Positions 48,201 to 59,200 of a stretch of 64,000 bases of DNA are shown here, piece after piece. The position numbers were made by a program, and so were the translations under genes. The DNA comes from Patiria miniata (taxonomy: Eukaryota > Echinodermata > Asteroidea > Valvatida > Asterinidae): contig NW_024037069.1 of the NCBI RefSeq assembly GCF_015706575.1, forward strand, positions 37,717,315 to 37,781,314, in the 5' to 3' direction. The notes below the pieces were generated by a model. The model ran no database searches and was not told where the DNA came from. It saw nothing but the letters and a program-made list of their open reading frames with translations. Every line of letters begins with the position of its first letter. Positions within the stretch are counted from its first letter, which is position 1.

Positions 48201-50296
48201 ACATAGGTTTCTTCTCTGGTTTGAATTGAGGCTCGAGGATAGATATCCTTCTCTAAGATTTCGCTACAGTATTGATCTGTTATCTGCAGCTGATAATCAT
48301 CCAAACGAAAAAAAAATTGAGCACTCTTTATTTGGTTCGACAGGCTTCTTTCAATCTGCTTTGCGAGCCGATGCCAGAAACGAAGCCGCGGTTTAGTAAA
48401 CCGTAGAAACTTGTCAATGGACACTTGCAAAACTCTTGGTGGCAGCAGATATACTTCATCTTTCCTTGAATCTTGATGCGAAAATATGTAACTGAAGGCA
48501 GAATGTGTAAAAAACAATATGCGGTCATGATCAAAATGAGGGTTTTAAGCCACACTCCATACTTGTCTTTCAAATAAATCAAAATTAAAGCTGACTGCCA
48601 AAACAAGTGTAGTGAATGTATTTGTAATTATTGATATACAGGACCTACCGGACTGGAAACTTATATGCGGAGTGTTGACGGCTGTCTTCGTAGATTGCGT
48701 CATTTTTGCCGCGTGGATTACCCTGGATACAGCGACTGTTACCAAGCGAGATCTTGAGCCCCAGGTAGATGCACATGAAACAGCCGTGTAGAATGTAGTT
48801 TTACTGTTCTATGTTTTAAACCAATTTATAAATGATCAGAAACAAGACCTGACCTTAATTTCTTTCATCGTAGTATCCCTAGCAAAGCATGATGCTGAAA
48901 ATACTTTTTTTGTAAAAGAAAATAATGAATCACTCCTCCAGTCGTTTGGTCACCATAAGACGCGAGGCGAAGTGTGGAATAGCTCAGTTTTCCTAATTGT
49001 TACAAATATAATTTCTTTTACAGCTTGACACGACAGAGCCAGAGAAGGAGATTTATGACGTCCCCATCATAAGGTATTGCAGCAGTGAGCATGCTCAGTA
49101 CTTCACCATCGCCCTCTACGGCCTGAAGGGAGTTCTCTTGACCTTTGGCCTTTTCTTGGCCTGGGAGACAAGAAACATCGCCGTAACACGACTTAATGAC
49201 AGTAAGAGAAGACATAATGATCATATCCTGGTCCTTTTTATATTTGTAATTTCCTATTCAAAGACAAGATTTACTTTTTGTGATTTTGTGATTTGTTTTT
49301 CATGCCAACATTTATTTGCGCATTTTATAAGTAATTCAAACTTCCAACGGGGTTACAATAAAAAAAGACACAGCTGTCGCTGCGAGAGAATTGTCAATTA
49401 TCTTTTGAGAGTTCATATTTGCTCGTGTTTGATGACAGGTAAATACATCGCAGCATCGGTGTACATGGTCGCCTTGACCATAGCCCTAGTTGTCCCAACC
49501 ATGACCGTCTTGGGTGATGACGTCAATATGACGTTTCTGGTTCCCGGGGTTGCCATAGTGATCGTCAACACTGCAGTGCTGTGCCTGAATTTCATTCCAA
49601 AGGTAATACTTGCAACGCAACGGACCCCATAACGTGGTGCTTACCTGCCACGCCCAAGCGCACGTGTGATGTAGTCGACAAGTATGAAATCACAAGTGTT
49701 ATATGTTGAATGTGTATTTGATAAAGAAGTTGGTATTTTTATTTTCGTACCATTCACTCTTAAGAAGTAATGTTCTGGCATTGAAAATTATATGTGTGTT
49801 CATTAGGTGTACCTCCTCGTCTCTGTTGAAGAGAAGAACATCTGTTTGAGCATGATGAATTCCACAGGCTATGGTGAGTCCTCCGCGTCCAAAGAGAAGG
49901 ACAATATTAATGAACTGGAGGAACTCCGAGAAAAACTGAAGCAGGTAGGATATTTACGATGCGGTACAACACACAAGTGACTTCAGTTACCACGTGTTTG
50001 GAGTGACTTGATGACCATGTATTCGTGGAGTTTACAGTCTTGTATACTTTCATGATAGGCCTACGTTATTTAGAGCAAAATGTCAAACCTCCATTTATAT
50101 GTCGACAGTAGATTTATTTCCATCCCGTTACCACTTCAGATTATCCCATGCACTTTAAAGCCATTCTAAATCAATTTATTAGAATTGTGGACCAGCTTAA
50201 CCCTTTTGTTCTATTTACTTGCAGAAGGAAGACGAACTTTTCCTGCTTACTAAGGACACCCCCAGTTCAACATTCCACGGAACACACGTAAATTAG
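34502..50296 (+). CDS. GABA-B receptor-like class C GPCR, copy B (complete, 17 exons, 804 aa)
   Basis: Joined exons: 34502-34774, 37079-37219, 37781-37948, 38690-38797, 39032-39100, 39511-39711, 39925-40158, 41126-41189, 41504-41587, 42502-42652, 43568-43700, 46640-46753, 48642-48764, 49024-49201, 49439-49602, 49807-49944 and 50225-50296. All junctions are GT-AG and all phases agree, giving 2,415 nt. Residues 1-20 are a hydrophobic signal peptide; about 35-450 form the ligand domain; TM1-TM7 lie near 469-491, 507-527, 545-565, 586-608, 647-667, 684-705 and 711-735; about 765-792 form a short coiled coil. C541 and C640 are the conserved loop disulfide. No Cys-rich domain, as in all GABA-B receptors. 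YPYTVRAYPSD, IKMSSP and FLAWETRN favour GABBR2. The tail is much shorter than in mammals. The GABBR1 GABA contacts are not conserved, so the ligand is unknown. Confidence 0.92.
35271..36095 (+). other. Intron-1 sequence shared with copy A flank
   Basis: Blocks 35271-35510 and about 36020-36095 match 3930-4175 and 4236-4310 in the same order and orientation. These blocks are the upstream limit of the A/B duplication that I can see. Confidence 0.65.
36096..37078. other. Rest of intron 1 of copy B
   Basis: No gene or clear element seen. Confidence 0.4.
37079..37219 (+). CDS. Copy B exon 2
   Basis: 47 codons, phase 0, TTGAAG/GTGATT. SADPEEGLRILYNLAYS then PIIWGPLLPQEA. Confidence 0.9.
37781..37948 (+). 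CDS. Copy B exon 3
   Basis: 56 codons, phase 0, GACAG/GTGAGC. ITLASGPALTDRSLYPYTVR; GWRRIAFIFEE aligns with the family's GWKKIATI. Confidence 0.9.
38690..38797 (+). CDS. Copy B exon 4
   Basis: 36 codons, phase 0, CATAG/GTATTC. HTKDLRQILEADEVEIVA to HLQNLK. Confidence 0.9.
39032..39100 (+). CDS. Copy B exon 5
   Basis: 23 codons, phase 0, TTCTAG/GTGAGT. RQDVRIIYTGFSNIPAMLK ending LFCQ. Confidence 0.9.
39511..39711 (+). CDS. Copy B exon 6
   Basis: 67 codons, phase 0, TTGCAG/GTACGT. LIPPFWANFEWWLLGTPSE and EPCTEEEIISAVDLSLHF. Confidence 0.92.
39925..40158 (+). CDS. Copy B exon 7
   Basis: 78 codons, phase 0, TTCGCAG/GTAATT. VVPVTHDGIMSVALALNSS; V340 occupies the place of the GABBR1 glutamate that holds the GABA amine. 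Confidence 0.92.
40551..40740 (+). repeat. tRNA-derived SINE, second family
   Basis: About 40580-40655 is a tRNA-like head with A box TGGTCGAGTGG and a perfect B box GGTTCGAGTCC. The tail ends GAAGGGCAAAACCTAAT. The left edge ATAAGGTGGAATTTT also bounds the palindrome at 5547-5679. Lies in intron 7 of copy B. It is not a functional tRNA gene: the cloverleaf acceptor stem is poor and the sequence runs into a SINE body. Confidence 0.65.
41126..41189 (+). CDS. Copy B exon 8
   Basis: 64 nt, phase 0 to 1, GGTAG/GTAAAA. GRVRIEDGQRIAQRVYIDQ. Confidence 0.88.
41504..41587 (+). CDS. Copy B exon 9
   Basis: 84 nt, phase 1, TTTAAG/GTAAGT. GTSLKNVMQYKIQEAVLI and terminal IKWPG before TM1. Confidence 0.88.
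42174..42200. repeat. (TTTA)n microsatellite
   Basis: Six or seven TTTA units in intron 9 of copy B. It could be the tail of a degenerate LINE on the minus strand, but no coding part was seen. Confidence 0.6.
42502..42652 (+). CDS. Copy B exon 10 (TM1)
   Basis: 151 nt, phase 1 to 2, TTTAAG/GTACAA. VDGVTRRSLVLEVSS then TM1. Confidence 0.92.
42675..43165. repeat. ACTCGAGTC-rich dispersed element in intron 10
   Basis: Runs of ACTCGACTCGAGTC at 42688-42800 and 43075-43150 flank about 270 bp of unique DNA. The right end GTTACAACTCTG, reversed, gives CAGAGTTGTAAC, a plausible hAT-type terminus; the left terminus is not clear. Confidence 0.5.
43568..43700 (+). CDS. Copy B exon 11 (TM2)
   Basis: 133 nt, phase 2 to 0, TTCAAG/GTGAGT. 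AIKMSSPSLGNLTVVGCLLL and IIVKCH. The first intron bases (GTGAGTAATCCCACGG) are also the same as in copy A. Confidence 0.92.
44115..44169. repeat. 55-bp palindrome, CATAGAGCT family
   Basis: Perfect 17-bp arms GCGCGCGCCATAGAGCT and AGCTCTATGGCGCGCGC around an AT-rich centre with TATAGTTCT. Related to 19295-19325 and 26732-26755. Confidence 0.75.
44340..44775 (+). repeat. Dispersed repeat shared with 14460-14885
   Basis: Contains CCATTGGTCGATACCGAGAC and the blocks described for 14460-14885, in inverse orientation. Intron 11 of copy B. Confidence 0.6.
45167..45200. repeat. (GT)n microsatellite
   Basis: Uninterrupted GT dinucleotides in intron 11 of copy B. Confidence 0.8.
45463..45931. mobile_element. 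469-bp foldback element with 9-bp target duplication (MULE-like)
   Basis: Arms 45463-45676 and 45718-45931, each 214 bp, are near-perfect inverted repeats starting TAGCCCCATAAATGTGG, around a 41-bp centre. GGCGGGCGG flanks both sides (45454-45462, 45932-45940). Long TIRs with a 9-bp duplication suit the Mutator-like superfamily. No transposase. High arm identity implies recent insertion. Confidence 0.75.
46640..46753 (+). CDS. Copy B exon 12 (TM3)
   Basis: 38 codons, phase 0, TTTCAG/GTAAGT. LERMLISLGLSFAFGSIF then MRTYRIHAIFSRAVKKF. Confidence 0.92.
46754..48641. other. Intron 12 of copy B; carries the empty site of the Helitron-like array
   Basis: No gene seen. CTCTTGGTGGCAGCAGATAT (48437) and GCGGTCATGATCAAAA (about 48521) align with both flanks of 22201-27459 in copy A, with nothing inserted between 48503 and 48504. 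A small hairpin GGGAGACATT/AATGTCTCCC lies at 47464-47486. Confidence 0.6.
48642..48764 (+). CDS. Copy B exon 13 (TM4)
   Basis: 41 codons, phase 0, ATACAG/GTAGAT. DLPDWKLICGVLTAVFVDCV then WITLDTATVTKRDLEPQ. Confidence 0.92.
49024..49201 (+). CDS. Copy B exon 14 (loop 2, TM5)
   Basis: 178 nt, phase 0 to 1. IIRYCSSEHAQYF and LLTFGLFLAWETRN. Donor A|GTAAGA splits the serine codon. Confidence 0.92.
49439..49602 (+). CDS. Copy B exon 15 (TM6-TM7)
   Basis: 164 nt, phase 1 to 0, GACAG/GTAATA. KYIAASVYMVALTIALVVP and FLVPGVAIVIVNTAVLCLNF. Confidence 0.92.
49807..49944 (+). CDS. Copy B exon 16 (tail)
   Basis: 46 codons, phase 0, CATTAG/GTAGGA. VYLLVSVEEKN near TM7, then NINELEELREKLKQ coiled coil. 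Confidence 0.9.
50225..50296 (+). CDS. Copy B exon 17 and stop
   Basis: 23 codons and TAG at 50294-50296, acceptor TTGCAG. KEDELFLLTKDTPSST then FHGTHVN. Confidence 0.88.
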   Translation, partial: KEDELFLLTKDTPSSTFHGTHVN

Positions 50297-53208
50297 AAAT
50301 CTTCGCGTGCATAGGGTAATGTAACAGCGAAGTAATGGGAGTATATACAAAGTATATACAAAAATGCTAAGTCTTGCAAGGTTGTTACAGTCCACACTAC
50401 AACGTTGATGAGATAGAAAAATGAGCCGCAAGACAAAACAAACCAAGATTTCTTCCAAACTGTTGACTTGGTGATAACATAACCTGGTACGAACTTGGAC
50501 CCGAGTCTGAAGATGTTGTTGATATTGTGGCGTCATTATGACGTCATCAGTTACCAATTTACAAGCGATTTAAGTTCAGAAATATATCTTTTGAACTAAA
50601 TAGTGTATCCTGTTCGTATTTCGTGAGGTGAGCAACATTGGACCGCTTGGACTTCACTTCCAGTGTTACTAGAAGTGCAATGAAAAGGAATATAACTCAA
50701 AAACGGAAGCATTTTACTACAAACATACATATAGTCAAGTGTTCAGTGAGGAATGCTATCACAAGAAATACCATGATGACGTCATCAACCGAAAGAGTGC
50801 CCTATAGCGGCACATTAAAGACAGTTACAAAAATGTAATTCAAAAACCATTCGTCAAAACTTTACGAGATTCCCCCTAGATATTTTTTTGGACAACCACA
50901 AATGAATTTGAATGGTTTAAGAATCATGACGTCATCAGACTGAAAATTATGGTAGGGAGAATTAGAAATGATCAGTTTATTTTAGTATTTTTTAAATTGA
51001 AATCCGTCATTAGATCCCTATCTAGCACAAATAATGATTTCCGGTACAATGTTGACCTAGGGCAATGTTGACCCAAGTTGGGCTGCCAAATGATGTGACG
51101 ACATCAAACGGGAAGTTGGGTGTTATTAACAAATTCACTTAAAATTCGTTATAATGTACACATTTGCAAAGGTTATTTTTACTTTATGATGAAAATGGCC
51201 CATCTCTGAACTAAATCAGTATTCATTTTGCCGTTTTAACTGATGACGTCATCAAACCGGAAATAAATGTACGTGTACCAAAACAATTTATACTGACATA
51301 TTCCTCAGAAGATGCATTTTTTCGAAACAAAACAAATAGTTGTTAAGGAAAATTTAGTGATCTTTTTCACAAAAAAATCACAACTTAACTGGACAATGTC
51401 TCATAAAATAGTTGTATTCCCGATCACTCTGCGTTGGTAAATCAACAAACACGAATCTCTAGTTTAAACTTTAATATTTTAAGAATTATGAAAATTAGGT
51501 GTTTTTAGAGAATTTGTATCCAAACAATCCCCAGCCAAGCAGCCCCAATTTTCTTCCCATAAGCACTTACATTAAATTTCTGTTCAAAAGTAACTCACTG
51601 ACCTCGATGTATGTTGATTTTTTTCCCAGAAACCTGGGAATTTGCAATTTGTAAAAAAAAAAAACCATCTTGAATATTTAGATAAGAAATGGACCATTTC
51701 ATGATGCCTTATAAGAACCGGAAAAAAATAGCGGTGACGGGAACGATTTTGAATTTTCATTCATTTCACTCATTTAATTTGCAGTTGGTAGTGAGACCGT
51801 TTGAACATAACATTTTTTTCAGGGGTATACTTATACATGAAAATATCGCGAAGTGGATTAAAGAATAAATCTGTACTGCACCTTGTAAATATTTTATGTG
51901 GTTTCCCGGCCGTTATTTTAATTAAAAACAAACAAAAAATAAGCACAACAATAGCATGTACAATATCGAAAACATTTTATTACCCAGATGATTTTCAGCC
52001 AACATTATCCAGTTCAGCTAGATTTGGTATAATTACATACAATTTGCAATTATGGCAGGTACTTATGAATATTTGTTGGGATGTTTGTTTGTTTGTTGTG
52101 GTGTTTGTTTGTTCGATTTGTTTTTCTTCAGTAACAATATCTATAAGTTCTTGAATTGGACGAATCTGGACGTACAACCTAGTATCTTGAAAAGCCAGTA
52201 CATGTAATATGGTGGCATCATAAATTATTAAGGAATACTTCAGACAATTCACTAACAGATAAACTTTTAAACATTATCGCAAATTTTAATAAATTAGTAT
52301 TTATGACTGGTCTAATTTCCACGAAATAGGGTGCGTCAAGTGATTGACGTCACAATGACGTCATCGCACCCCCTCTAGAGTGCATAATTACAAGTATAAG
52401 TGATTTAAGTGTAGTTGTACCTCATTGTACATAAATTGTTGAGCACTGTGCAAACTGAGCCATTTAAAGCGTAAATTTCGTTTAATAAAATCGTATAATT
52501 TCTCGTCTTCAAGAAAAAGAACTCGAAGGTTTGTGACAAAAACAATTCTTACATTGTATATAATATAGTATGTATTTTCTTGGAAAAGAAATTTGGTTTT
52601 GAACACACCTTTGCTTTTAATATAGTACGATAACAAAAACTATTTTCCTTATTGTGGATTAAAAACAAAACTTGTATAGAAAAACCTGCCGATTGCTCAC
52701 CTGTATTTTATTGCAATGATGCATGGAAAGTACGCTAACTATTTAGCAACTTCCCTTTGCTATCCTTGCTTTCATTTATCAAAAGCGCCACCACTCGGCA
52801 GTTTTACTGTGACATCTGACGGGTTCATTTTTCGCAAGACTTTTTAGGTAGCCGTAGGCCTAATCCTTATGCTTATTAGTAGTAGAATGTCGCCTTCGGT
52901 CGAATTACATTACAAACAATTCAAAACACAAGCATGTTGTCAACAAAAAATAACTTTGAATTAGCTGGAAATGCACATGAACACGTACAATTGAAATTGG
53001 GATCTATTATACATTTATATCCAATTGTGTAATCGTGTAGGGGGACAAGGGAAAAGTGGCTTGTAACCATAAAATACGTGAAGGAATTGTGGTTTTTGAG
53101 TGCGACACACATTTTTTACACGAAAGTTATACCATGAAATGTGCGGTAAGTGAACACGTTTAGTTTACAAATTCAATACTCTCTTCTTTTTTGAGCCAGC
53201 CGTATAAA
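50297..53208. other. Intergenic region between the tails of copies B and C
   Basis: No coding exon. No AATAAA lies close after copy B; one is near 51261. CRE-like TGACGTCATCA occurs repeatedly (see separate entry). The rest is AT-rich. Confidence 0.5.
50539..51254 (+). repeat. Recurrent TGACGTCATCA motifs
   Basis: Exact copies at 50539-50549, 50777-50787, 50927-50937 and 51244-51254, and a variant TGACGACATCA at 51096-51106. A close relative, TGACGTCATCG, lies near 52356. Several are followed by an AACCGGAA- or AACGGGAA-like stretch, hinting at a degenerate tandem repeat and not independent CRE sites. Confidence 0.6.
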
Positions 53209-53265
53209 CTAGCCCTCAATGCATCTCCTTGGATTCCACAGTCTCGTCTTCAGTTTGTTTTGGTC
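53209..53265 (-). CDS. Tentative exon 17 and stop of copy C
   Basis: After an acceptor-like GTGCAACAG the minus strand reads DQNKLKTRLWNPRRCIEG and TAG (53211-53209), in phase with exon 16 and able to extend its LEGLRSKYEQ helix. There is no sequence match to exon 17 of A or B and the polypyrimidine tract is poor. Confidence 0.3.
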   Translation of the reverse strand, partial: DQNKLKTRLWNPRRCIEG

Positions 53266-56200
53266 CTGTTGCACACGAGCTGTAGTTCTTTGCACAAACA
53301 CTCCAACTTTGCCTTTCGCTGTTAAAGACAAATGACATTGAACATTACGAGTCATCGGGATGATGGAGCGGTTTTAATCTCGCCCACAAACAGGGGGATA
53401 TCATATCGTTTGCCCCCCCCCCCCCACCCACTTTTTGAATTTGCGGAGGCCAAGAGGCCGGTGAAAAAAAACCCTGTGTTCGTTTCATCACGGATGTGCG
53501 AGTGCCGTTTTCACGAACTTGTATACACCCCCCCCCCCCCAACCAAAAAAATGAAATGGTACGCCAGTAGATAGTGCTGTCTTTTAAAAGATGTGTTACT
53601 ATTATAGTTAATCATGAATGAAATTATAATTAATTCAGTACTAATATGAAGGACCAATAGCAATGAAATGTCCAAGTTCATTTGAAAAGACTGCCACTTG
53701 AATTGAACAAGGGTTCCTCAAAAGCACATAAGCAGTGTTTTCAGACATGTTAGACAGTGTAAAGCATGAATAGTATTCTATAGACAAACCCACGGAACCA
53801 AGCAGAGATTAAATACCACAATCCGCCTGACAGCCTGGGTGAGATTCGAACCTGGCTCACCGAGGTTGAAGGCGATCAAAGTACCATTTTGCAAACCACA
53901 CTCCATTGGTCTGGAGACCTGATTTACTGATAACTAGAAGACTATACTTCGTTGTTTTTGGTATACCTGTTCATATTTTGAGCGTAATCCTTCCAACCTA
54001 CTGCCGCCATCTTTCTTGTGCGATAATCTGCTTGAATTGGTCGCAGAGGAGCCGCCATATCCCATCGACGTCATCATGCTCAAATTGATGTTCTTATCTT
54101 CTACGGTCAGGAGGACAAACACCTATCAGAAGATCACAAATCGGCAATTTAACATCGACACTAACATCATTATGATATACACAATAAACCGTAACATCTT
54201 TTTGAAAAGTTCATTTTCTTTTTTTTTAGAGAGACTTTCGTGAAAGTATCGAAGAATACCTTGGGGATGAAATTCAAGCACAGCACTGCAGTGTTGACGA
54301 TCACTATGGCAACTCCGGGAACCAGAAACGTCATATTGACGTCATCGCCGAGGATAGTCATTGTTGGGACAACTAGGGCTATGGTCAAGGCGACGATGTA
54401 CACTGACGCTGCAATGTATTTACCTGTAGAGCAGACATGAGTTAAAAATCAACAGCACAAAGGCTTGTTGGCTGGAAATGTTAAACCAGGTTATCAGCTT
54501 CCTAACCGAACTAGTCAATGAATCAGAAAACTGTCCTCTGGGCCTATCAACGAAGTACGAATAAAAACGAAGTACGAATCAAATCGAACTTAAAATCAGT
54601 CTGAAATAATTCATTTACAATGTATTTATATGCCATCCTAATGTGGTCACTGTGAGGTAATGACCATTATAAAACGAAGACCCACTTACTGTCATTGAGT
54701 TGAGAGACGGCGATGTTTCTTGTCTCCCAGGCCAAAAAAAGGCCAAATGTCAAGAGAACTCCCTTCACGCCGTAGAGGGCGATGGTGAAGTACTGAGCAT
54801 GCTCACTGCCGCAATACCTTATGATTGGGACATCATAAATCTCCTTCTCTGGCTCTGTCATGTTCAGCTAAAAAAAGAGGAGAAACACATCATATACTTA
54901 TCATAATTTCCTAAGCATAAATATGTTTATGTTCATGGTGTGTTTTTTACGCTGAGAGCGCAACTACATTAATGGCAGCAAGAAAATTATCCGAACTGTA
55001 TTTCACTTGACAAGAGAAGAGGCAAGTGACATTGGCACATCTTAAATTTTCTCATGTAGCTCCAAAGAGAATTGAAGATTGAAAAGACTTCAATGGGCCT
55101 TATTCACGAGTTGGTCATTTTTGTCGAGTTCCCTGAACGTATTTCATTAATTGTTAACTGTTGAATGAGATGACGCCAGAATTTTATGCAGGCATAATGC
55201 AGCTGTCTTTTTTTTTAATCTGGCTATAAACATTAGGGAACGTTTAATTACAAGTTTGAAATTATTCATTGAAGCAGAATGGAATTAATTAGTAATTAAT
55301 TTGCTTTCATTTCTCTACACAAGTTCCTTAAAGCAAGATTATAGCTCACCCTCAATCCAATATGGCCGACTCGTGAATACGGCCCATTACTGTATCAAAA
55401 ACAAAAATGACTGCTGCAATGTAAACCATAGGCACGAAGAAGATAGTTCATTTGTTCAAATTAAGTCGATTGTGTTCCCTGTACAGTGCACCGTACTAGT
55501 ACCTGTCAATAGTGACAGAGACAGAGTTAGGCAGAGTATTTACTCGTGCGAGTCGGCACCATACGCGGCGCACTCGGTGTGTCCCTGCGACTGGGGCTCT
55601 CGAAAGGGATCGCAATGCGCCATCTAACTTGCCTGCACGCATCTGAGGCACACCTCATTAATGATAATGGAGGTCGCCGGTTATGTCTGCAGAACCTAAA
55701 ATTCAAAACAACCTACCCGTGGCTCAAGGGTGTAGGTTTCAACAGTCGACGTGTCCAGAACAATCCACAGCAAAAATATGACACAATCCACCATGACAGC
55801 AAAGAGTACACCGCCGATGAGCTTCCAATCTGGCAGGTCCTGTGTTGATCATGTAAGGTTTAAAAAGTTAGAAAGTTGGAGGAAACAACTTGGGCAATAG
55901 ACCATGATCATAAGTCTTCAAGTTGTCATTAAACTGTTAACATCATCGTTTATTCACGTCGGGTTGTTTTAGCACCTTACTCAAATTGTTAATTTTTCTT
56001 ACAGGTGTGACGTTCTTATGCGTTTTAGGCCTACTGTTTGATGCACATCATTGACACGATGAACCCATGATAAATGCACCAATTCATTCAGCCCTGCCCA
56101 AATGTGTTTATACCAATTATAGCAGTGATTAAAATCAATGACCGACATCCGTGCATAAAATGTATGTGCACATCCATATGATGCAATGGGTGCGTTCGAT

Positions 56201-59200
56201 TAGCTTCCCCGTGTATACACGGAGTAGCCACGAAATGAGCCATATCGAACAGACATTCTAGAGAAAAAAAAATAAGGTCACGGGCAGCCACCAGAAATTC
56301 GCTTACCACCTGGGGCAGAGTGGCTGATGCTGGGGCAAGCACGGGTATCACTTGATGGCTAATCGAACGCACATAAGGGTGGCATTGGAGTAGTCTTGGC
56401 CCAAGACGCTAGTGATCGATGATGGATAGTGCATAGCATTGCATAGTGCGCCATCTAATGGCCCAACAATAAGCCATTTGCGATTTACATTTGAAAAACG
56501 TCTGGTACAATGACTTGCTCAGAATGCTTGGCACATTTTAACTTTGAATTCTCCAGACCAAAGACACTGTTGCTAATCACAAGATTCGGGGCAAGCTCTT
56601 GCATAGTTACGTAAGAGACGCTCAGCACCAATACATCGTTCACAATGGGTGAGAATGGCACAAAGACACCAGACCATGCCGGAGCTGGGGGTTGCTAGCA
56701 TAAGGCTTGCCCCGAATCACGTGATATAGTAACAGTCTCTTTGGTCGGGAGAATGCTAGGTTAAAACGTGCAAAGCATTGTATTAAGTCAGCGTTCCAGA
56801 TTTTATTCAAATTTAACTCGCAAATGGCTTATTAGACCAACGGGCCTACTCACACTATGCGCACGTGTTGCTACCCAAGTGCGAAGTGGGAGGGCCGGGG
56901 CTTTAATGGATCGGTCCGTAGCAACTTTATTACATTTGTACATTCCTTACAAATACCGCGCATTCTTATTTGGAACTTGTACGCATGCGCACCAAGTACT
57001 CACCGCAGGACATTTGGAGTCTGGATGCCAGACGATTTCTACATGCAGTGTACATTGCAAAGAGCTTTGGCTTTTACAGGATTCTACACACTTTGCAATC
57101 GGTCTTCGGAAACGAATGACACGTTGTGATTGTTGAGTGATTTCTTTAGTTTCCTCCAGTTATTCCACGAGACTACGTCGTCTTTATAAATATTGACTGT
57201 TATCCTGTGAGTTTTGTGGCTTGTGCTCGCCGAGGATTTTATACTATTTCGTCGAACTATCCGTGAAATTCTAGGAACCACGTGTGAAGAGATTGCACAC
57301 ACTCGGCTGTAGGCCGACGTTCACCGCACCAGCGTGGGAGAAGTTTTCACACCACTTTGCTCACTGCGCCTTGACGATTGGACTCGGAGTCCCAGGAGTC
57401 CGTACATTATTGATACTGACACACGATCGGTAAGTGGTTATAACTTACGTCATCAAACAAATTATATACCTCTTCATGTCTATTGCTGGGCCGGGACTGA
57501 AGCCAAGTTATGCCCTTAATCCAAAATGAAGTATATTCAAGACAGGGTATCCTTTGATTCCAAATTAAGGATGAAATCACAATTTCATGCGAGTGTATAG
57601 GTTCATAAATGGACCGATCAAAGGCATGTTCCAGACGCGTACGTCACCTGTAAGTGCACGCGTATGTCGGACCTCAATCACGACTTTGATTGATCAAAGC
57701 ATCACAGGGATCGCGAGGGTCTCAGTGTCTTGGTCTATTGTCGATCAAGTCGTTTAAACACAGGTTATAACGCAAAATGTGCAATTTGTACCAGGATGCT
57801 ACGTGAACAATTTTTTTTTCAAAATCTTTTCATACCGGACAAACTTTTGAAAGCCATGGAAAAATGAAGGAGGTTTTACCATTAAAATAAACTCCAAAAC
57901 AGATGGCAACGTATTTATCGTGCATGCTATACCTAAAAATACCACGCGTTAAGTAGTAGGTTGAAAAGTCGAATCAGTTAGAAAGATATATGTAAGTGAT
58001 ATGACGTCGAAACGGACTGGAAAACTTTGAGACAATTTAATGCGTGTCCACTTACAATCCGTTTGAATTTCTTGACTGCTATAGTGAAGATGGCATGTAT
58101 CCGATACGTCTTCATGAAGACAGAACCGAACGCAAAGGACAACCCGAGGGAGATCAAAATCCTCTCAAGCTGAAAAAAAGGAAAGGAATCATAATGAAGA
58201 CAATGAAAATCAGTTATGACCGTGTGCTTAATACAATGTATGCGTAAGGTCCTCAGTGATGTACAAGTACACGCATGTTAAAGAAAACATTCAATAGGAT
58301 TGTTATGACTTAAGTACATTTAAAACAGCTTTCTTGCCATGTTACTATGACATTTCGCCTCCTTTGTAGCAGTAAAAGGGAGAAATTTTAACATTTAGTT
58401 ATTATGCTAATGAAAATTTCTATATTCATGAGCCAAAGCGTGATGTCATTCAAGGCAGAACAGTAGTGTCTCTATAGCTTTGTGTACAATTATTATATCA
58501 AATTTTTCTCCATTTCCTTGGAGTAGGTTCCACTTTTTACTTGTTTATCATGTTAAACAGCCTGTTTGGACAGTAGAAGTGGCCAATATTTCTTCACAAC
58601 TGTTTTTGTGGGTAATTTTAAAGGACTAATGTTTGTACTGTTCATATGCACTTGGGCATTTCTGTCATCGATGAGTATAGGACTTGATTAAACACAATTT
58701 AAGAAAGAAAATTCACTCACTTCATAATGCTCCACGCATGCGTATTAAGGTATATGACTTTACTAGCATGCGAAAAAAAATCTGCCCGGGGTCATCGTGG
58801 GACAAAAACCATTGCAATGGGAGCTCAAAGAAATTAGACGTTGGTGGCGCTCTGGATAAGGTGGTTCAGAGCCGTATAACATAGAAAGAGAGAGTTGCGA
58901 CAACCTCAGACTGTTGAACTAAAACGGCCGTTCATTATGTGTACAGTGCAGCGTGCAACTATTGTGTACGAATTATACATGTGCACTGATGCATAATCCG
59001 CCATATACGGCTCTAGGATGGTTGGAAGGAAAGGACGTCGGCGCACCAGAGGGCAATGTTTTGTTTCGATGGGATTGGCAAGGGTAAACCTTTTTGTGTA
59101 TTCATTGTTACTAAATTAAAATAACAAAGAATAGTCTCTGAGACAACTTGCAAAGCATAAGGTCTATTTTTGTTTTATCTTTTGAGTCACTAGATTTAGT

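Noticed and set aside
49138-49632. 164-codon frame joining exons 14 and 15 of copy B through the intron
   Set aside because: The 237-bp intron is open by chance; GT-AG borders agree with copies A and C and the intronic residues match nothing.
53345-53574. Proline-rich frames near 53400
   Set aside because: They arise from C homopolymers on the plus strand; low complexity, probably the decayed end of a DNA element.
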